This document shows positions 6,427-13,336 of a stretch of DNA of 19,924 nucleotides, piece after piece. Each line of letters opens with the position of its first letter. The stretch's first letter is position 1. The stretch comes from Methanomassiliicoccales archaeon (lineage in GTDB: Archaea > Thermoplasmatota > Thermoplasmata > Methanomassiliicoccales > UBA472), in assembly GCA_025457905.1 (NCBI GenBank), contig JALOTM010000007.1, forward strand, positions 1-19,924, in the 5' to 3' direction. The translations under genes were made by a program, and so were the position numbers. A model generated the notes under the pieces. The model was not told the origin of the DNA and made no database searches. It worked only from the letters and a program-made list of their open reading frames with translations.

Positions 6427-7965
6427 ATGGCGCAGCCCATCGCCCCCATGAGGAGGATGGAGCTGGAGGCCCCCGAGCGCTTCATTCCGGTGGTCGACGC
6501 TGGCCTATGCAAGCGCTGCAAGAAGTGCGTCAGCGAGTGCTCCTACCGGGCCCTGGACTTCGTGGACGGGAACGTCAAGCCCATCGGCGGTTGCGTGGCC
6601 TGCGGGCGCTGCATCAACGTCTGCCCGGCCCATTGCATTGAGATACGCCAGATACCGTCGCAGTTCCCGGCCCACGCCAACTTCAACGAGAGGGTGCGGC
6701 GGGCCATAATGTCCCAGGCCTCCACGGGAGGCGTCCTGCTCACCTCCTGCGGCACGGACATCGCCTATCCGGTGATGTTCGACGAGATGCTGCTGGACGC
6801 GGCGCAGGTCACCAACCCGGCCATCGACCCCCTGAGGGAGGTGGTGGAGACCAGGACCTTCGTGGGCGGGCGCAGGGGCCGGCTGCAGGTCAGGGACGAC
6901 GGCCGCCTCCACATGGACGAGGGCCCTGGGCCAACCATCGCCATGGACATGCCCATAATGATCGGGCACATCTCCTTGGGCTCGGTCTCGTACAACGCGC
7001 AGAAGGCGCTCTTCGCCGCTGCCAAGGAGCTCAACATCCTGGCCGGCTCCGGCGAGGGGGGGCTGCACAAGGACTTCCTTCCCTACGCGCCGCACGTGGT
7101 CAGCGAGATCGCCTCGGGCCGCTTCGGGGTGACCGGGGACTACCTCAAGAGCACCGCAGCTGTGGAGATCAAGATCGGCCAGGGGGCCAAGCCCGGGCAT
7201 GGGGGTCATCTGCCTGGGGAGAAGGTGAGCGCGCTCATCTCCCAGACCAGGATGATCCCCTTGGGCACGGACGCCCTGTCCCCCTACCCTCATCACGACA
7301 TCTATTCCATCGAGGACCTGCAGCAGCTTCTCTCGGTGGTCAAGGAGGCCGTGGAGTACAAGGTGCCCGTGGGCGTGAAGATCGCCGCCGTGCACAACGT
7401 GGGCGCCATCGCCTCCGGCGTGGTGCGGGCGGGGGCGGACTTCATCACCATCGACGGCTTCCGCGGGGGCACGGGCTCGACCCCGCGCATCATCCGCGAC
7501 CATGTGGGCCTTCCCATCGAGGTGGCCATCTCCGTGGTCGACCAGCGCCTCACAAAGGAGGGGCTGAGGAACCGGGTCACGGTGTTCGCCGGGGGGAGCA
7601 TCCGCTCCTCGGCGGACATGATCAAGGCCATCGCCCTGGGCGCGGACGCGGTCATGGTTTGCACGGCCGCCATGGTGGCCATGGGCTGCCGGGTGTGCCA
7701 GCAGTGCCACCGTGGGGTGTGCTCGTGGGGCATCGCCACGCAGCGCGAGGAGCTGGTCTCCCGCCTGGACCCGGAGGTGGCCTCGGCTAGAGTGGTGAGG
7801 CTGCTGCGCTCCTGGAACGAGGAGCTGAAGGAGATCCTGGGTGCCATGGGCATCGATTCCGTGGAGAGCCTGGTGGGCAACCGCGACCGCCTGCGCTACT
7901 TCGGGCCCAACTCCAAGATCGCGGAGATAATGGGCGTGAAGCACGTCGGGGAGGGGTGGGGCTGA
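6427..7965 (+). CDS. gltB: glutamate synthase, ferredoxin and FMN-binding synthase subunit
   Basis: The 512-residue protein makes glutamate from 2-oxoglutarate and ammonia. Its N-terminus has two [4Fe-4S] ferredoxin motifs: Cys 28/31/34/38 and Cys 56/59/62/66. The TIM-barrel synthase domain follows, with KPGHGGHLPGEKV at 255-267, FRGGTGSTP (FMN/substrate loop) at 345-353 and FAGGSIRSSADMIKA at 387-401. Cys421, Cys427 and Cys432 have the C-x5-C-x4-C spacing of the [3Fe-4S] cluster of glutamate synthases, followed by WGIATQ. The fused ferredoxin domain and the lack of a pyridine-nucleotide subunit nearby suggest electrons enter through ferredoxin or a separate reductase. The start abuts the previous stop, and the 3' end overlaps the GXGXG gene by one base. 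Confidence 0.95.
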   Translation: MAQPIAPMRRMELEAPERFIPVVDAGLCKRCKKCVSECSYRALDFVDGNVKPIGGCVACGRCINVCPAHCIEIRQIPSQFPAHANFNERVRRAIMSQASTGGVLLTSCGTDIAYPVMFDEMLLDAAQVTNPAIDPLREVVETRTFVGGRRGRLQVRDDGRLHMDEGPGPTIAMDMPIMIGHISLGSVSYNAQKALFAAAKELNILAGSGEGGLHKDFLPYAPHVVSEIASGRFGVTGDYLKSTAAVEIKIGQGAKPGHGGHLPGEKVSALISQTRMIPLGTDALSPYPHHDIYSIEDLQQLLSVVKEAVEYKVPVGVKIAAVHNVGAIASGVVRAGADFITIDGFRGGTGSTPRIIRDHVGLPIEVAISVVDQRLTKEGLRNRVTVFAGGSIRSSADMIKAIALGADAVMVCTAAMVAMGCRVCQQCHRGVCSWGIATQREELVSRLDPEVASARVVRLLRSWNEELKEILGAMGIDSVESLVGNRDRLRYFGPNSKIAEIMGVKHVGEGWG

Positions 7966-8810
7966 TGCCTGCGGATGTTTGGGGGGAGAGGAAGCATAAG
8001 GATGTGCGCTTCGACCCTGCCAGCGCCGTGGAGCGGCGGGACGGCCTGGTGATCATCCGCGCCGATACCAAAGACGGGGAGGGCAGGATGTTGCACTACA
8101 AGGTGCTCAACGACCTCATCCGGCGCGAGATGCTGGCCGGGACGAGGCATATAGTGCTAGAGGGCGTCATGGGCCACCGCTACATCGCCTCCACCGCCAA
8201 CCGCAAGGAGCTCTACATCGAGATACGCGGCACGCCCGGGAACAACCTTGGGGCCTTCCTGGACGGCCCGACCATCGAGGTCTTCGGCAACGCCCAGGAC
8301 ATGACCGGGAACACCATGAACGCCGGGCGCATCATCGTTCACGGCAATGCCTGGGACGTCACCGGGCTGGCCGCCCGCGGGGGCTCTATCCTGATCAAGG
8401 GGAACACCGGCTACCGCGTGGGCATACACATGAAGGAGTACTGCGGGGTGCGTCCCTGCATCGTCGTGGGGGGCACCGCAAAGGACTATCTGGGCGAGTA
8501 CATGGCCGGGGGCACGGTGGTCGTCCTCAACCTGGGCGGCGCCCGCGGCTCGCCGGTGGGCCTGCACCTCGGCGCGGGGATCCATGGCGGGAAGATATTC
8601 GTGCGCGGCAAGGTGGAGGACCATCAGCTCGGGCCAGGGGCCACCGTACGGCCCATCGAGGAGGAGGACCTCCCGGAGCTGCTATGGTGCCTTGAAGAGT
8701 TCGAGAGGGCATTCCACACCAGCGCTCCCAAGGATAAGAACGAGTACGTCAAGATCGCCCCCGCGTCGTCGAGGCCTTTCTCCGGCCACTACGACCCCAC
8801 CTCGGTCTGA
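7965..8810 (+). CDS. glutamate synthase GXGXG-domain subunit
   Basis: This is the third piece of the split synthase, equal to the C-terminal domain of bacterial GltB, a right-handed beta helix that holds the other domains together and has no active site. The protein is 281 residues from the ATG at 7965. Repeated G-x-x-x-x-G-N turns are seen from about residue 90 on (VFGNAQDMTGNTMNAG, IIVHGNAWDVTGLAARGG, ILIKGNTGYRVG, then GGTVVVLNLGG and HGGKIFVRG). The ATG shares a base with the upstream TGA (TGATG), and GAGGGGTG is seven bases ahead. The related FwdC/FmdC family also has this fold, but position here settles the role. Confidence 0.93.
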   Translation: MPADVWGERKHKDVRFDPASAVERRDGLVIIRADTKDGEGRMLHYKVLNDLIRREMLAGTRHIVLEGVMGHRYIASTANRKELYIEIRGTPGNNLGAFLDGPTIEVFGNAQDMTGNTMNAGRIIVHGNAWDVTGLAARGGSILIKGNTGYRVGIHMKEYCGVRPCIVVGGTAKDYLGEYMAGGTVVVLNLGGARGSPVGLHLGAGIHGGKIFVRGKVEDHQLGPGATVRPIEEEDLPELLWCLEEFERAFHTSAPKDKNEYVKIAPASSRPFSGHYDPTSV

Positions 8811-9254
8811 TCAGACGCCGGGGAAGCGCATCACGCTCTCCAGGACGATGCGCAGCTCCACGTCCTTCAGGCCAAGGGGCAGGATCTCGCGCTCGATCGT
8901 CTCCTCCAGGGAGCGGTTGTCGACGGCGTAGAGGCGCACCATCACCCTCCTGCGGCCGCTGACCTGCAGGACCTCCACCACCCCTGGGACCTTCGCAAGG
9001 GAGCGCAGCTTGTCGGGGTTCACGCCGTCCTCCAGGTTGGCGAAGAGCACGCCCTCCACGCTCATGCCCATCCGTTCGGCGTTCACCACGGCGACGTAGC
9101 CGAGTATGACCTTCTCCCCCTCGAGCCGGCGGATGCGGTCTCGGATGGTGGATGGGGAGCGCTTCAGGCGCTGGGCCACCTCGTTGTAGCTCATCTTGCC
9201 GTCGGTCGTGAGGAGCTTCAGGATCTTCCTGTTCATATCATCGACCGCGACCAT
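8811..9254 (-). CDS. Lrp/AsnC family transcription regulator
   Basis: The protein has 147 residues. The N-terminal winged helix reads DDMNRKILKLLTTDGKMSYN then VAQRLKRSPSTIRDRIRRLE. The C-terminal RAM ligand-binding domain contains VEGVLFANL, KVPGVVEVLQVSGRRRVMVRLYA and EREILPLGLKDVE. Members form octamers or dimers that sense amino acids and wrap DNA. GGTGGAG precedes the ATG at 9254, and a TATA-like box lies at 9286-9293, so the longer open frame upstream is not used. It is tail to tail with the glutamate synthase operon, with no bases between the stops. Control of that operon is a reasonable guess that the upstream dyads support but do not prove. Confidence 0.93.
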   Translation of the reverse strand: MVAVDDMNRKILKLLTTDGKMSYNEVAQRLKRSPSTIRDRIRRLEGEKVILGYVAVVNAERMGMSVEGVLFANLEDGVNPDKLRSLAKVPGVVEVLQVSGRRRVMVRLYAVDNRSLEETIEREILPLGLKDVELRIVLESVMRFPGV

Positions 9255-9285
9255 CACTCCACCCGTGTGGCTATGGCCTTGCGGG

Positions 9286-9293
9286 TTATAAGC
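9286..9293 (-). promoter_or_regulatory. TATA-like box of the Lrp/AsnC gene
   Basis: GCTTATAA on the minus strand is centred about 35 bases before the ATG, predicting a leader of about 10 bases that just holds the GGTGGAG ribosome site. The rest of the gap 9294-9391 shows nothing. Confidence 0.5.
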
Positions 9294-9391
9294 TGTTGGC
9301 AATGTCCGCGGAATCTGCGAGTGGGGAGGGTAACTTTCGCGGAATGGGCGCCCCGAGGACGAAAGCGCGCCCCCTGGCTGGTGGCGGATGC

Positions 9392-10018
9392 TCAGATCCC
9401 TTGGATCTTTATGGTCTTCCTTAGGAACGCACAGCCCTCGCAGGGGATGTTGACCACGCAGTTCTCGCCGCTGGGAAAGCCCTTGAGGGCGCATAGGATG
9501 GCATGGTCCAGGGGCCGCAAGGGCTTGGAGCGTCCGTTCGCCTTGAGCACGGCTACCTCAGCCTCGGTGGGCCTGGTCGAGCAGGATCCCGTGCTCTCCA
9601 CGAACTTCATGCAGCGCGCCGCCTCGGCAGGGCTGCAGCCGTCGCACCTTGTGCCCACCGAGGACATGGGCCCGAAGATGTTGGCCAGGGGATCGAAGAC
9701 GAATATGGACCGCTCCTTTCCCAGGGCGATGAAGATGGCGTTGGGATGCGCCGGGGAGATGAACTCCATGCGCGTCCCCCTCACCTTCTGCTCCTTGGCC
9801 ACTGTCCAGAACTCCCTTAGGTGATTGTTCAGCTGATAGACCAGCTGGTGGTAGTCGATGCCCAGGTCGTCCGCCAGGGCCTGCTTGGTGATGGGCCCGT
9901 CCAAAGCCTTTCGGTACAGAGCCTTGAGGATCTCCTTCCTCAGGGGGTGGTTCACCACGCTGGAGTAGGTCTCGGGGTCGATGTAGGCTATCTCCATTGT
10001 GCAGCCCTTGGCGGCCAT
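9392..10018 (-). CDS. ArsR-like HTH protein with eight-cysteine C-terminal region
   Basis: The protein has 208 residues from the ATG at 10018. Residues 19-80 look like a winged helix of the ArsR type (VVNHPLRKEILKALY, then ITKQALADDLGIDYHQLVYQL). A middle segment (AIFIALGKERSIFVFDPL) is followed by a cysteine-rich part with Cys 125, 128, 136, 146, 176, 187, 193 and 196. Two clusters, CxxC-x7-C-x9-C and C-x5-C-x2-C, suggest a bound metal or Fe-S cluster. The start is chosen because the TATA-like box is centred 26 bases upstream (leaderless); an ATG at 9997 is possible, and the longer frame begins inside the TATA box. It may be a redox or metal responsive regulator; the family is not one I can name. 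Confidence 0.8.
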   Translation of the reverse strand: MAAKGCTMEIAYIDPETYSSVVNHPLRKEILKALYRKALDGPITKQALADDLGIDYHQLVYQLNNHLREFWTVAKEQKVRGTRMEFISPAHPNAIFIALGKERSIFVFDPLANIFGPMSSVGTRCDGCSPAEAARCMKFVESTGSCSTRPTEAEVAVLKANGRSKPLRPLDHAILCALKGFPSGENCVVNIPCEGCAFLRKTIKIQGI

Positions 10019-10036
10019 GGCTATTGATACAGAACT

Positions 10037-10048
10037 CAAATATTTAAG
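10037..10048 (-). promoter_or_regulatory. TATA-like box of the cysteine-rich HTH gene
   Basis: CTTAAATATTTG on the minus strand is centred 26 bases before the ATG at 10018, the spacing expected for a leaderless message. Confidence 0.55.
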
Positions 10049-10076
10049 AATTCTACCTGGCCCGATCGCCGCTCCC

Positions 10077-10535
10077 TCACCCGTCCTTCCTTTGCAGCGT
10101 GATGCTTCGGGGGTAGAAGGAATGGGATTGGTAGAATTGGAGCACCTCCTCGTTGCCCCATGTTACCGAAAGCCTGACGCTCTTGGCGCCATTCCGCTCC
10201 ATCCATGACAATGCTCGGTCCACCAGCTCATGCCCCAGTCCCATACCTCGGTGGCCCTCGTCAACATAAATGGAGTCAACCTCGCCCGCCCCTTGGGTAT
10301 CGACCGAGCTCACGCAGTAGGCTACCCTCGTTCCATCCACAGAGACTACCTCCGCTAGCAGCCTCTTCCCGGCTCCTAGGATCTCCTTCTTGCGCTCCTC
10401 CCATGAGAGAAGTCGCATCTCCTCCCCGAAATGCACGGACCGGGAGCAGACGTGGGCCCTTAGCCCATTCCAGAGGGGTTCCATATCGTCCAGGATCTCC
10501 GGCCCTCCGCTTACGATGACGTGGCCAGGGGTCAT
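10077..10535 (-). CDS. GNAT family N-acetyltransferase
   Basis: The protein has 152 residues from the ATG at 10535. The C-terminal half carries the GNAT core: GEVDSIYVDEGHRGMGLGHELVDRAL, where RGMGLG is the acetyl-CoA pyrophosphate loop, then AKSVRLSVTWGNEEVLQFYQSHSF. The N-terminal half (LDDMEPLWNGLRAHV) fits the substrate lid. The acceptor (protein N-terminus, small amine or polyamine) cannot be told. The frame is open further upstream into cobW, but GGGGAGTG is located nine bases before 10535 and the gap to the cobW stop is only seven bases, so the shorter start and cotranscription with cobW are preferred. Confidence 0.88.
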   Translation of the reverse strand: MTPGHVIVSGGPEILDDMEPLWNGLRAHVCSRSVHFGEEMRLLSWEERKKEILGAGKRLLAEVVSVDGTRVAYCVSSVDTQGAGEVDSIYVDEGHRGMGLGHELVDRALSWMERNGAKSVRLSVTWGNEEVLQFYQSHSFYPRSITLQRKDG

Positions 10536-10542
10536 CCCGAGC

Positions 10543-11508
10543 TCACTCCCCGTCTGCCATCCTGTAGGTGGGGTCCGGCCTTCCAGGGGAGAAGCAATCG
10601 TCCTTGAAGTCGACCGCGGTGACACCATTGTCACACAGGGTCTCCAATACGGCCTCGCGCATGACCTGGCGCAGCTTTTCAGGAGCGGAGACGACGCGCG
10701 CGTTCATGTTGATGGTGGTGCTCCCTTCGGCCCTCCTGCCGCCCTTCACGCCGTCCACGCCCAGGCTCTGGAAGACCAGGCTCATCTTGATGGCGTTGGT
10801 CCTGGACTCAAGGAGCATCTTGACATGCGCGATCTCGCCAGGGAGGTAGGCCTTGGACACACGTGACATCATCTCCGAGGCGAGATGATAGCTGTCCGTC
10901 CCCTCGGGCAGCACCATGGAGAAGGTGCCATTGTACCATCCCAGCTCGGCCTCCGCCTGGGCATAGATTTCGTAGTCGATGCCCACCGGCCGCTTCAGGG
11001 AGCGGTCGCGCGAGACGATAAGCCTGGAGATGTCCGTGAGCCCATGCCCGGTGACCGCGGAATACGGTATGATCCTGGCCCCGGGGTTCATCTCCTCCAC
11101 CATCCCCATTAGGCCACTGATTTCGCCGGAGGCGATGAGGTCCATTTTGGTCAGGACTATCACCTCGGCCTCCTGGACCTGATGCTTGCGGAGGTAGGCG
11201 CCCAACGACCCCTCCTCCTCGATACCGACGGGCTCGGCCATGATGATGTCGGGCCGGACAGTGTCCACCAATCTCCGAGCGCTGTCGATGAAATCAGGGA
11301 ACTTGCAGCAGAAGCATCCCTTGAGAACCTCGGCCGTCTCGATGCCAAGGTCCTTCGCGTACTGCGTGTCCACCAGCACTTCGCCCTGGTCGTTGGTGAT
11401 CAATGCCACTGACCGGCCTTCCCCCATATATTTCCTCGCGAGATTAGTGAGGAGGGTGGTCTTCCCAGCCCCAAGGAACCCTCCGATCACAGCGATTCGC
11501 GTGCTCAT
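10543..11508 (-). CDS. CobW/COG0523 family GTPase (putative metallochaperone)
   Basis: This 321-residue G3E GTPase has Walker A GGFLGAGKTT at 9-18, the metal-binding GCFCC at 64-68, a DIIMAEPVG switch at 87-95 and TKMD at 120-123. The CxCC motif in COG0523 proteins binds zinc or related metals that are passed to client enzymes; some members are instead needed for cobalamin or nitrile hydratase assembly. No histidine-rich loop is seen. The C-terminal part (ARVVSAPEKLRQVMREAVLE) is shorter and less typical of CobW_C. GAGGG precedes the ATG. The promoter region is unusually rich in dyads and faces a decayed arsenite transporter gene, so metal control is likely but the metal is unknown. Confidence 0.9.
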   Translation of the reverse strand: MSTRIAVIGGFLGAGKTTLLTNLARKYMGEGRSVALITNDQGEVLVDTQYAKDLGIETAEVLKGCFCCKFPDFIDSARRLVDTVRPDIIMAEPVGIEEEGSLGAYLRKHQVQEAEVIVLTKMDLIASGEISGLMGMVEEMNPGARIIPYSAVTGHGLTDISRLIVSRDRSLKRPVGIDYEIYAQAEAELGWYNGTFSMVLPEGTDSYHLASEMMSRVSKAYLPGEIAHVKMLLESRTNAIKMSLVFQSLGVDGVKGGRRAEGSTTINMNARVVSAPEKLRQVMREAVLETLCDNGVTAVDFKDDCFSPGRPDPTYRMADGE

Positions 11509-11525
11509 TTCTTTCCCTCAGACGG

Positions 11526-11544
11526 CCCAGGCGATTCCCCTGGG
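11526..11544. promoter_or_regulatory. G+C-rich inverted repeat at the predicted cobW transcription start
   Basis: CCCAGG and CCTGGG are perfect arms around a 7-base loop. The element sits about 25 bases after the cobW TATA box, so it is either a start-site operator or a 5' hairpin of the message. Confidence 0.4.
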
Positions 11545-11565
11545 ATGGAATAAATGTTTTGCACT

Positions 11566-11576
11566 TTTTTATAAAT
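11566..11576 (-). promoter_or_regulatory. TATA-like box of cobW
   Basis: The minus strand reads TTTATAAAAAA here, in a long A+T-rich patch. It predicts initiation near 11546 and a leader of about 37 bases ending with a GAGGG ribosome site. Confidence 0.5.
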
Positions 11577-11588
11577 ATTTTACTTAAT

Positions 11589-11617
11589 AATCAAATAATT
11601 AATAATTTTATTTGATT
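11589..11617. repeat. perfect 10-bp inverted repeat between the divergent cobW and acr3-remnant promoters
   Basis: AATCAAATAA and TTATTTGATT are exact reverse complements separated by 9 bases. The centre (11603) lies about 32 bases from the cobW TATA box and 27 from the TATA-like box at 11627-11634, which is where a repressor of both promoters would bind. The minus strand from 11626 to 11608 reads GATAATGAGAATCAAATAA, which by my count matches 13 of 19 positions of the bacterial Fur consensus; in such A+T-rich DNA this may be chance. Confidence 0.55.
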
Positions 11618-11653
11618 CTCATTATCTTTATATGGCGCTCCCTGCTATCTGTG

Positions 11654-11868
11654 ATGGGGACACGGGATATGGCTGGTCCGAGAAAGCAGCTTTCCTTCCT
11701 CAATAAGTACCTGACCCTTTGGATATTCACCGCCATCGTCTTGGGGATAATGCTTGGGACATTCATACCAGGCATTTCCGATTCTTGGAATCGCTGTCGG
11801 TCGGGACCACCTCAATACCCATCGCGATCAGCCTGATCCTGATGATGTGGCCCTCGCTCTCCAAGGTG
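11654..11868 (+). pseudogene. decayed N-terminal fragment of an ACR3-type arsenite efflux permease
   Basis: From the ATG at 11654 the frame reads LSFLNKYLTLWIFTAIVLG, IMLGTFIPGISDSWN, the first membrane helix of ACR3. Near 11789-11793 one base appears lost: the continuation SLSVGTTSIPIAISLILMM is in another frame. After SLSKV at about 11868 the resemblance stops, so only about 70 of roughly 350 family residues remain. ACR3 carries As(III) out of the cell. A TATA-like TTTATATG at 11627-11634 is correctly placed for a leaderless message, which shows this was once a real promoter. Frameshift plus deletion make it a pseudogene. Confidence 0.8.
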
Positions 11869-11904
11869 GTACAAGCGCACCGGCGATTCGAAGGAGTTGT
11901 CTGG

Positions 11905-12099
11905 ATGAGGATCCGGATCAAGGAGTTCCGGGCCCGATACGACATGACCTAGGAGCAGCTCGCCAACATCGTGGGCATGCGGCGGGAGACCATCGTCTTC
12001 CTAGAGGGCGGCAAGTACAACCCCTCGCTCAAGCTGGCGCATGACGTGGCCAGAGCCTTGCACGCCAGCTTGGACGAGCTGTTCATCTTCGAGGATTGA
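11905..12099 (+). pseudogene. small XRE-family HTH regulator interrupted by an in-frame TAG
   Basis: From the ATG at 11905 to the TGA at 12097-12099 the frame encodes a 64-residue single-domain regulator: MRIRIKEFRARYDMT, TAG, then [20 protein letters not shown] and [16 protein letters not shown], ending DELFIFED. The family almost always has Gln (CAG) at the TAG position (11950-11952), so one C-to-T change explains it. AAGGAG lies eight bases before the ATG. The rest of the protein is intact, so the lesion is recent or tolerated by readthrough. TAG is an ordinary stop for five other genes here, which favours loss of function over pyrrolysine insertion. It directly follows the acr3 fragment. 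Confidence 0.8.
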
Positions 12100-12142
12100 G
12101 CAGAAAAAGAAGGAGGAGGGAAGGCGTTTAGGGTGCGCGAGT

Positions 12143-12595
12143 TTAATGCGCGCGCGCCTTTGCCACCGCACTGGCGGCGGCAGATATCCCGCCGAACACC
12201 AGCACGGAGACGATGAACACGGCGATGTTCTGGTAGATGTCATAGTCGCCGGCGTACTGCATCAGCCATATCACCAGGAACGCCAACCAGGCGACCCCGG
12301 CCAGACAGGACGCCCATTCGCCGCCGTTCATCTTCTTATCGGTCTGGTCGGCGAAGCGGATGCCGAAGGGTATCCACACCGACGCTAGGAGGGCCAGCAG
12401 GCCAAGGAGGGACATGATGATGACAGCTATGTTCTCCCAAACGCTGTAGTCCCCGGCGTAGAACGCCAGCCACAGGATGAAGAACGCCAGCCATCCGAAG
12501 AAGCCGACCGCGGACGCGGACACGCGCCAGGCCAGCCCCATGCCGCTCATCTTCTTCCAGGTCTCCGCATCGCACTCGTCATGCTCGTGAGCCAT
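12143..12595 (-). CDS. four-helix membrane protein with internal duplication
   Basis: The 150-residue protein begins with a histidine/acid-rich cytosolic start (MAHEHDECDAETWKKM) and has about four membrane helices (near 27-46, 55-78, 97-113, 120-142). Two halves repeat: YAGDYSVWENIAVIIMSLL at 46-64 and YAGDYDIYQNIAVFIVSVL at 114-132, each after a WLAF-x-x-x-WL helix, with a period of 68 residues. This is a duplicated two-helix unit. GGTGA precedes the ATG. No transport or catalytic motif is visible; function unknown. It is convergent with the broken HTH gene and diverges from trmY, so it is probably a single-gene unit. Confidence 0.82.
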   Translation of the reverse strand: MAHEHDECDAETWKKMSGMGLAWRVSASAVGFFGWLAFFILWLAFYAGDYSVWENIAVIIMSLLGLLALLASVWIPFGIRFADQTDKKMNGGEWASCLAGVAWLAFLVIWLMQYAGDYDIYQNIAVFIVSVLVFGGISAAASAVAKARAH

Positions 12596-12679
12596 TTCTT
12601 TTCACCTTTCCGCGCTTCTCGCGCGATATCTCCATTCGGTGGTCACGGTACTTGGGTTGATTGAGCAGAAGTGGTCAGG

Positions 12680-13288
12680 ATGTGGCCACCCGTACCAATA
12701 AGAGAGGCGAGGGCGATCATCCACGCGATGCCCCCCAGGGAGTTCGTGCTCTATTCCCGTTCTGGAAGGACGGACGGCAGGTTCACCGATCTCCACGGCG
12801 CCGGGAGGCTGGACGTGGTGTTCCAGTGCGCCCTCATGTCCCTGTACAGGTCCTACGCGCTGCGGCAGGACGTCATCTTCCACGCGCTGCTCAACGGCCC
12901 CCCCGATCCTCCCAAGGAGGTGGTCGTGGACGGTTCCAGGCTCACGGACGCCCCCCCTGACGAGAGGTCCTGGAATGCCCTGCTGCGCCATGTCCTGTCC
13001 GGACGGCCACATCCTGGCATCGAGGTCCGGCGCAACAGCCTGCAGTCGCTGGTGAGAGGGAGGGGCGACGTGTTCGTGCTGGAACGAGGGGGCGAGGACA
13101 TCAGGACAGTGGAGCTGGGAGACAGACCCATGTTCGTCATCGGGGACCAGGTGGGCCTGCCGAAGCGGGACGAGGAGTTCGCCCTGCGCCATGGCACCAA
13201 GGTCTCGCTGGGCGGGAGGGAGTACCTGGCGGCGCAGTGCGCCTGCATCATCAACTACGTCCTGGACCTGAGGGAGCCGAGGAGCTAG
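12680..13288 (+). CDS. trmY: tRNA (pseudouridine(54)-N(1))-methyltransferase TrmY
   Basis: TrmY is an archaeal SPOUT (knotted) methyltransferase that makes N1-methylpseudouridine at tRNA position 54. REFVLYSRSGRT opens the domain, followed by GAGRLDVVFQCALMSLYRSY, LLNGPPDPPKEVVVDG, DERSWNALLRHVL, the SAM-site VIGDQVGLP, and a C-terminal YLAAQCACIINYVLDL. The catalytic core begins at residue 20 or so. The start is uncertain: ATG at 12680 (202 aa), ATG at 12728 (MPPREFV, 186 aa) or a GTG at 12671. Third-position bias becomes coding-like only from about 12704. It ends in TAG; 48 in-frame bases separate it from the CHAT-like gene, which has its own ribosome site. Confidence 0.9.
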   Translation: MWPPVPIREARAIIHAMPPREFVLYSRSGRTDGRFTDLHGAGRLDVVFQCALMSLYRSYALRQDVIFHALLNGPPDPPKEVVVDGSRLTDAPPDERSWNALLRHVLSGRPHPGIEVRRNSLQSLVRGRGDVFVLERGGEDIRTVELGDRPMFVIGDQVGLPKRDEEFALRHGTKVSLGGREYLAAQCACIINYVLDLREPRS

Positions 13289-13336
13289 CCATCATTTTAT
13301 GCGCTTGCAGGCGAATCATCGGGGAGAGGGAAGTAC

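Noticed and set aside
6505..7944. 479-codon open frame opposite the FMN synthase subunit
   Set aside because: His/Gly/Ala/Pro-rich composition with no family pattern; it mirrors a strongly supported gene in G+C-rich DNA.
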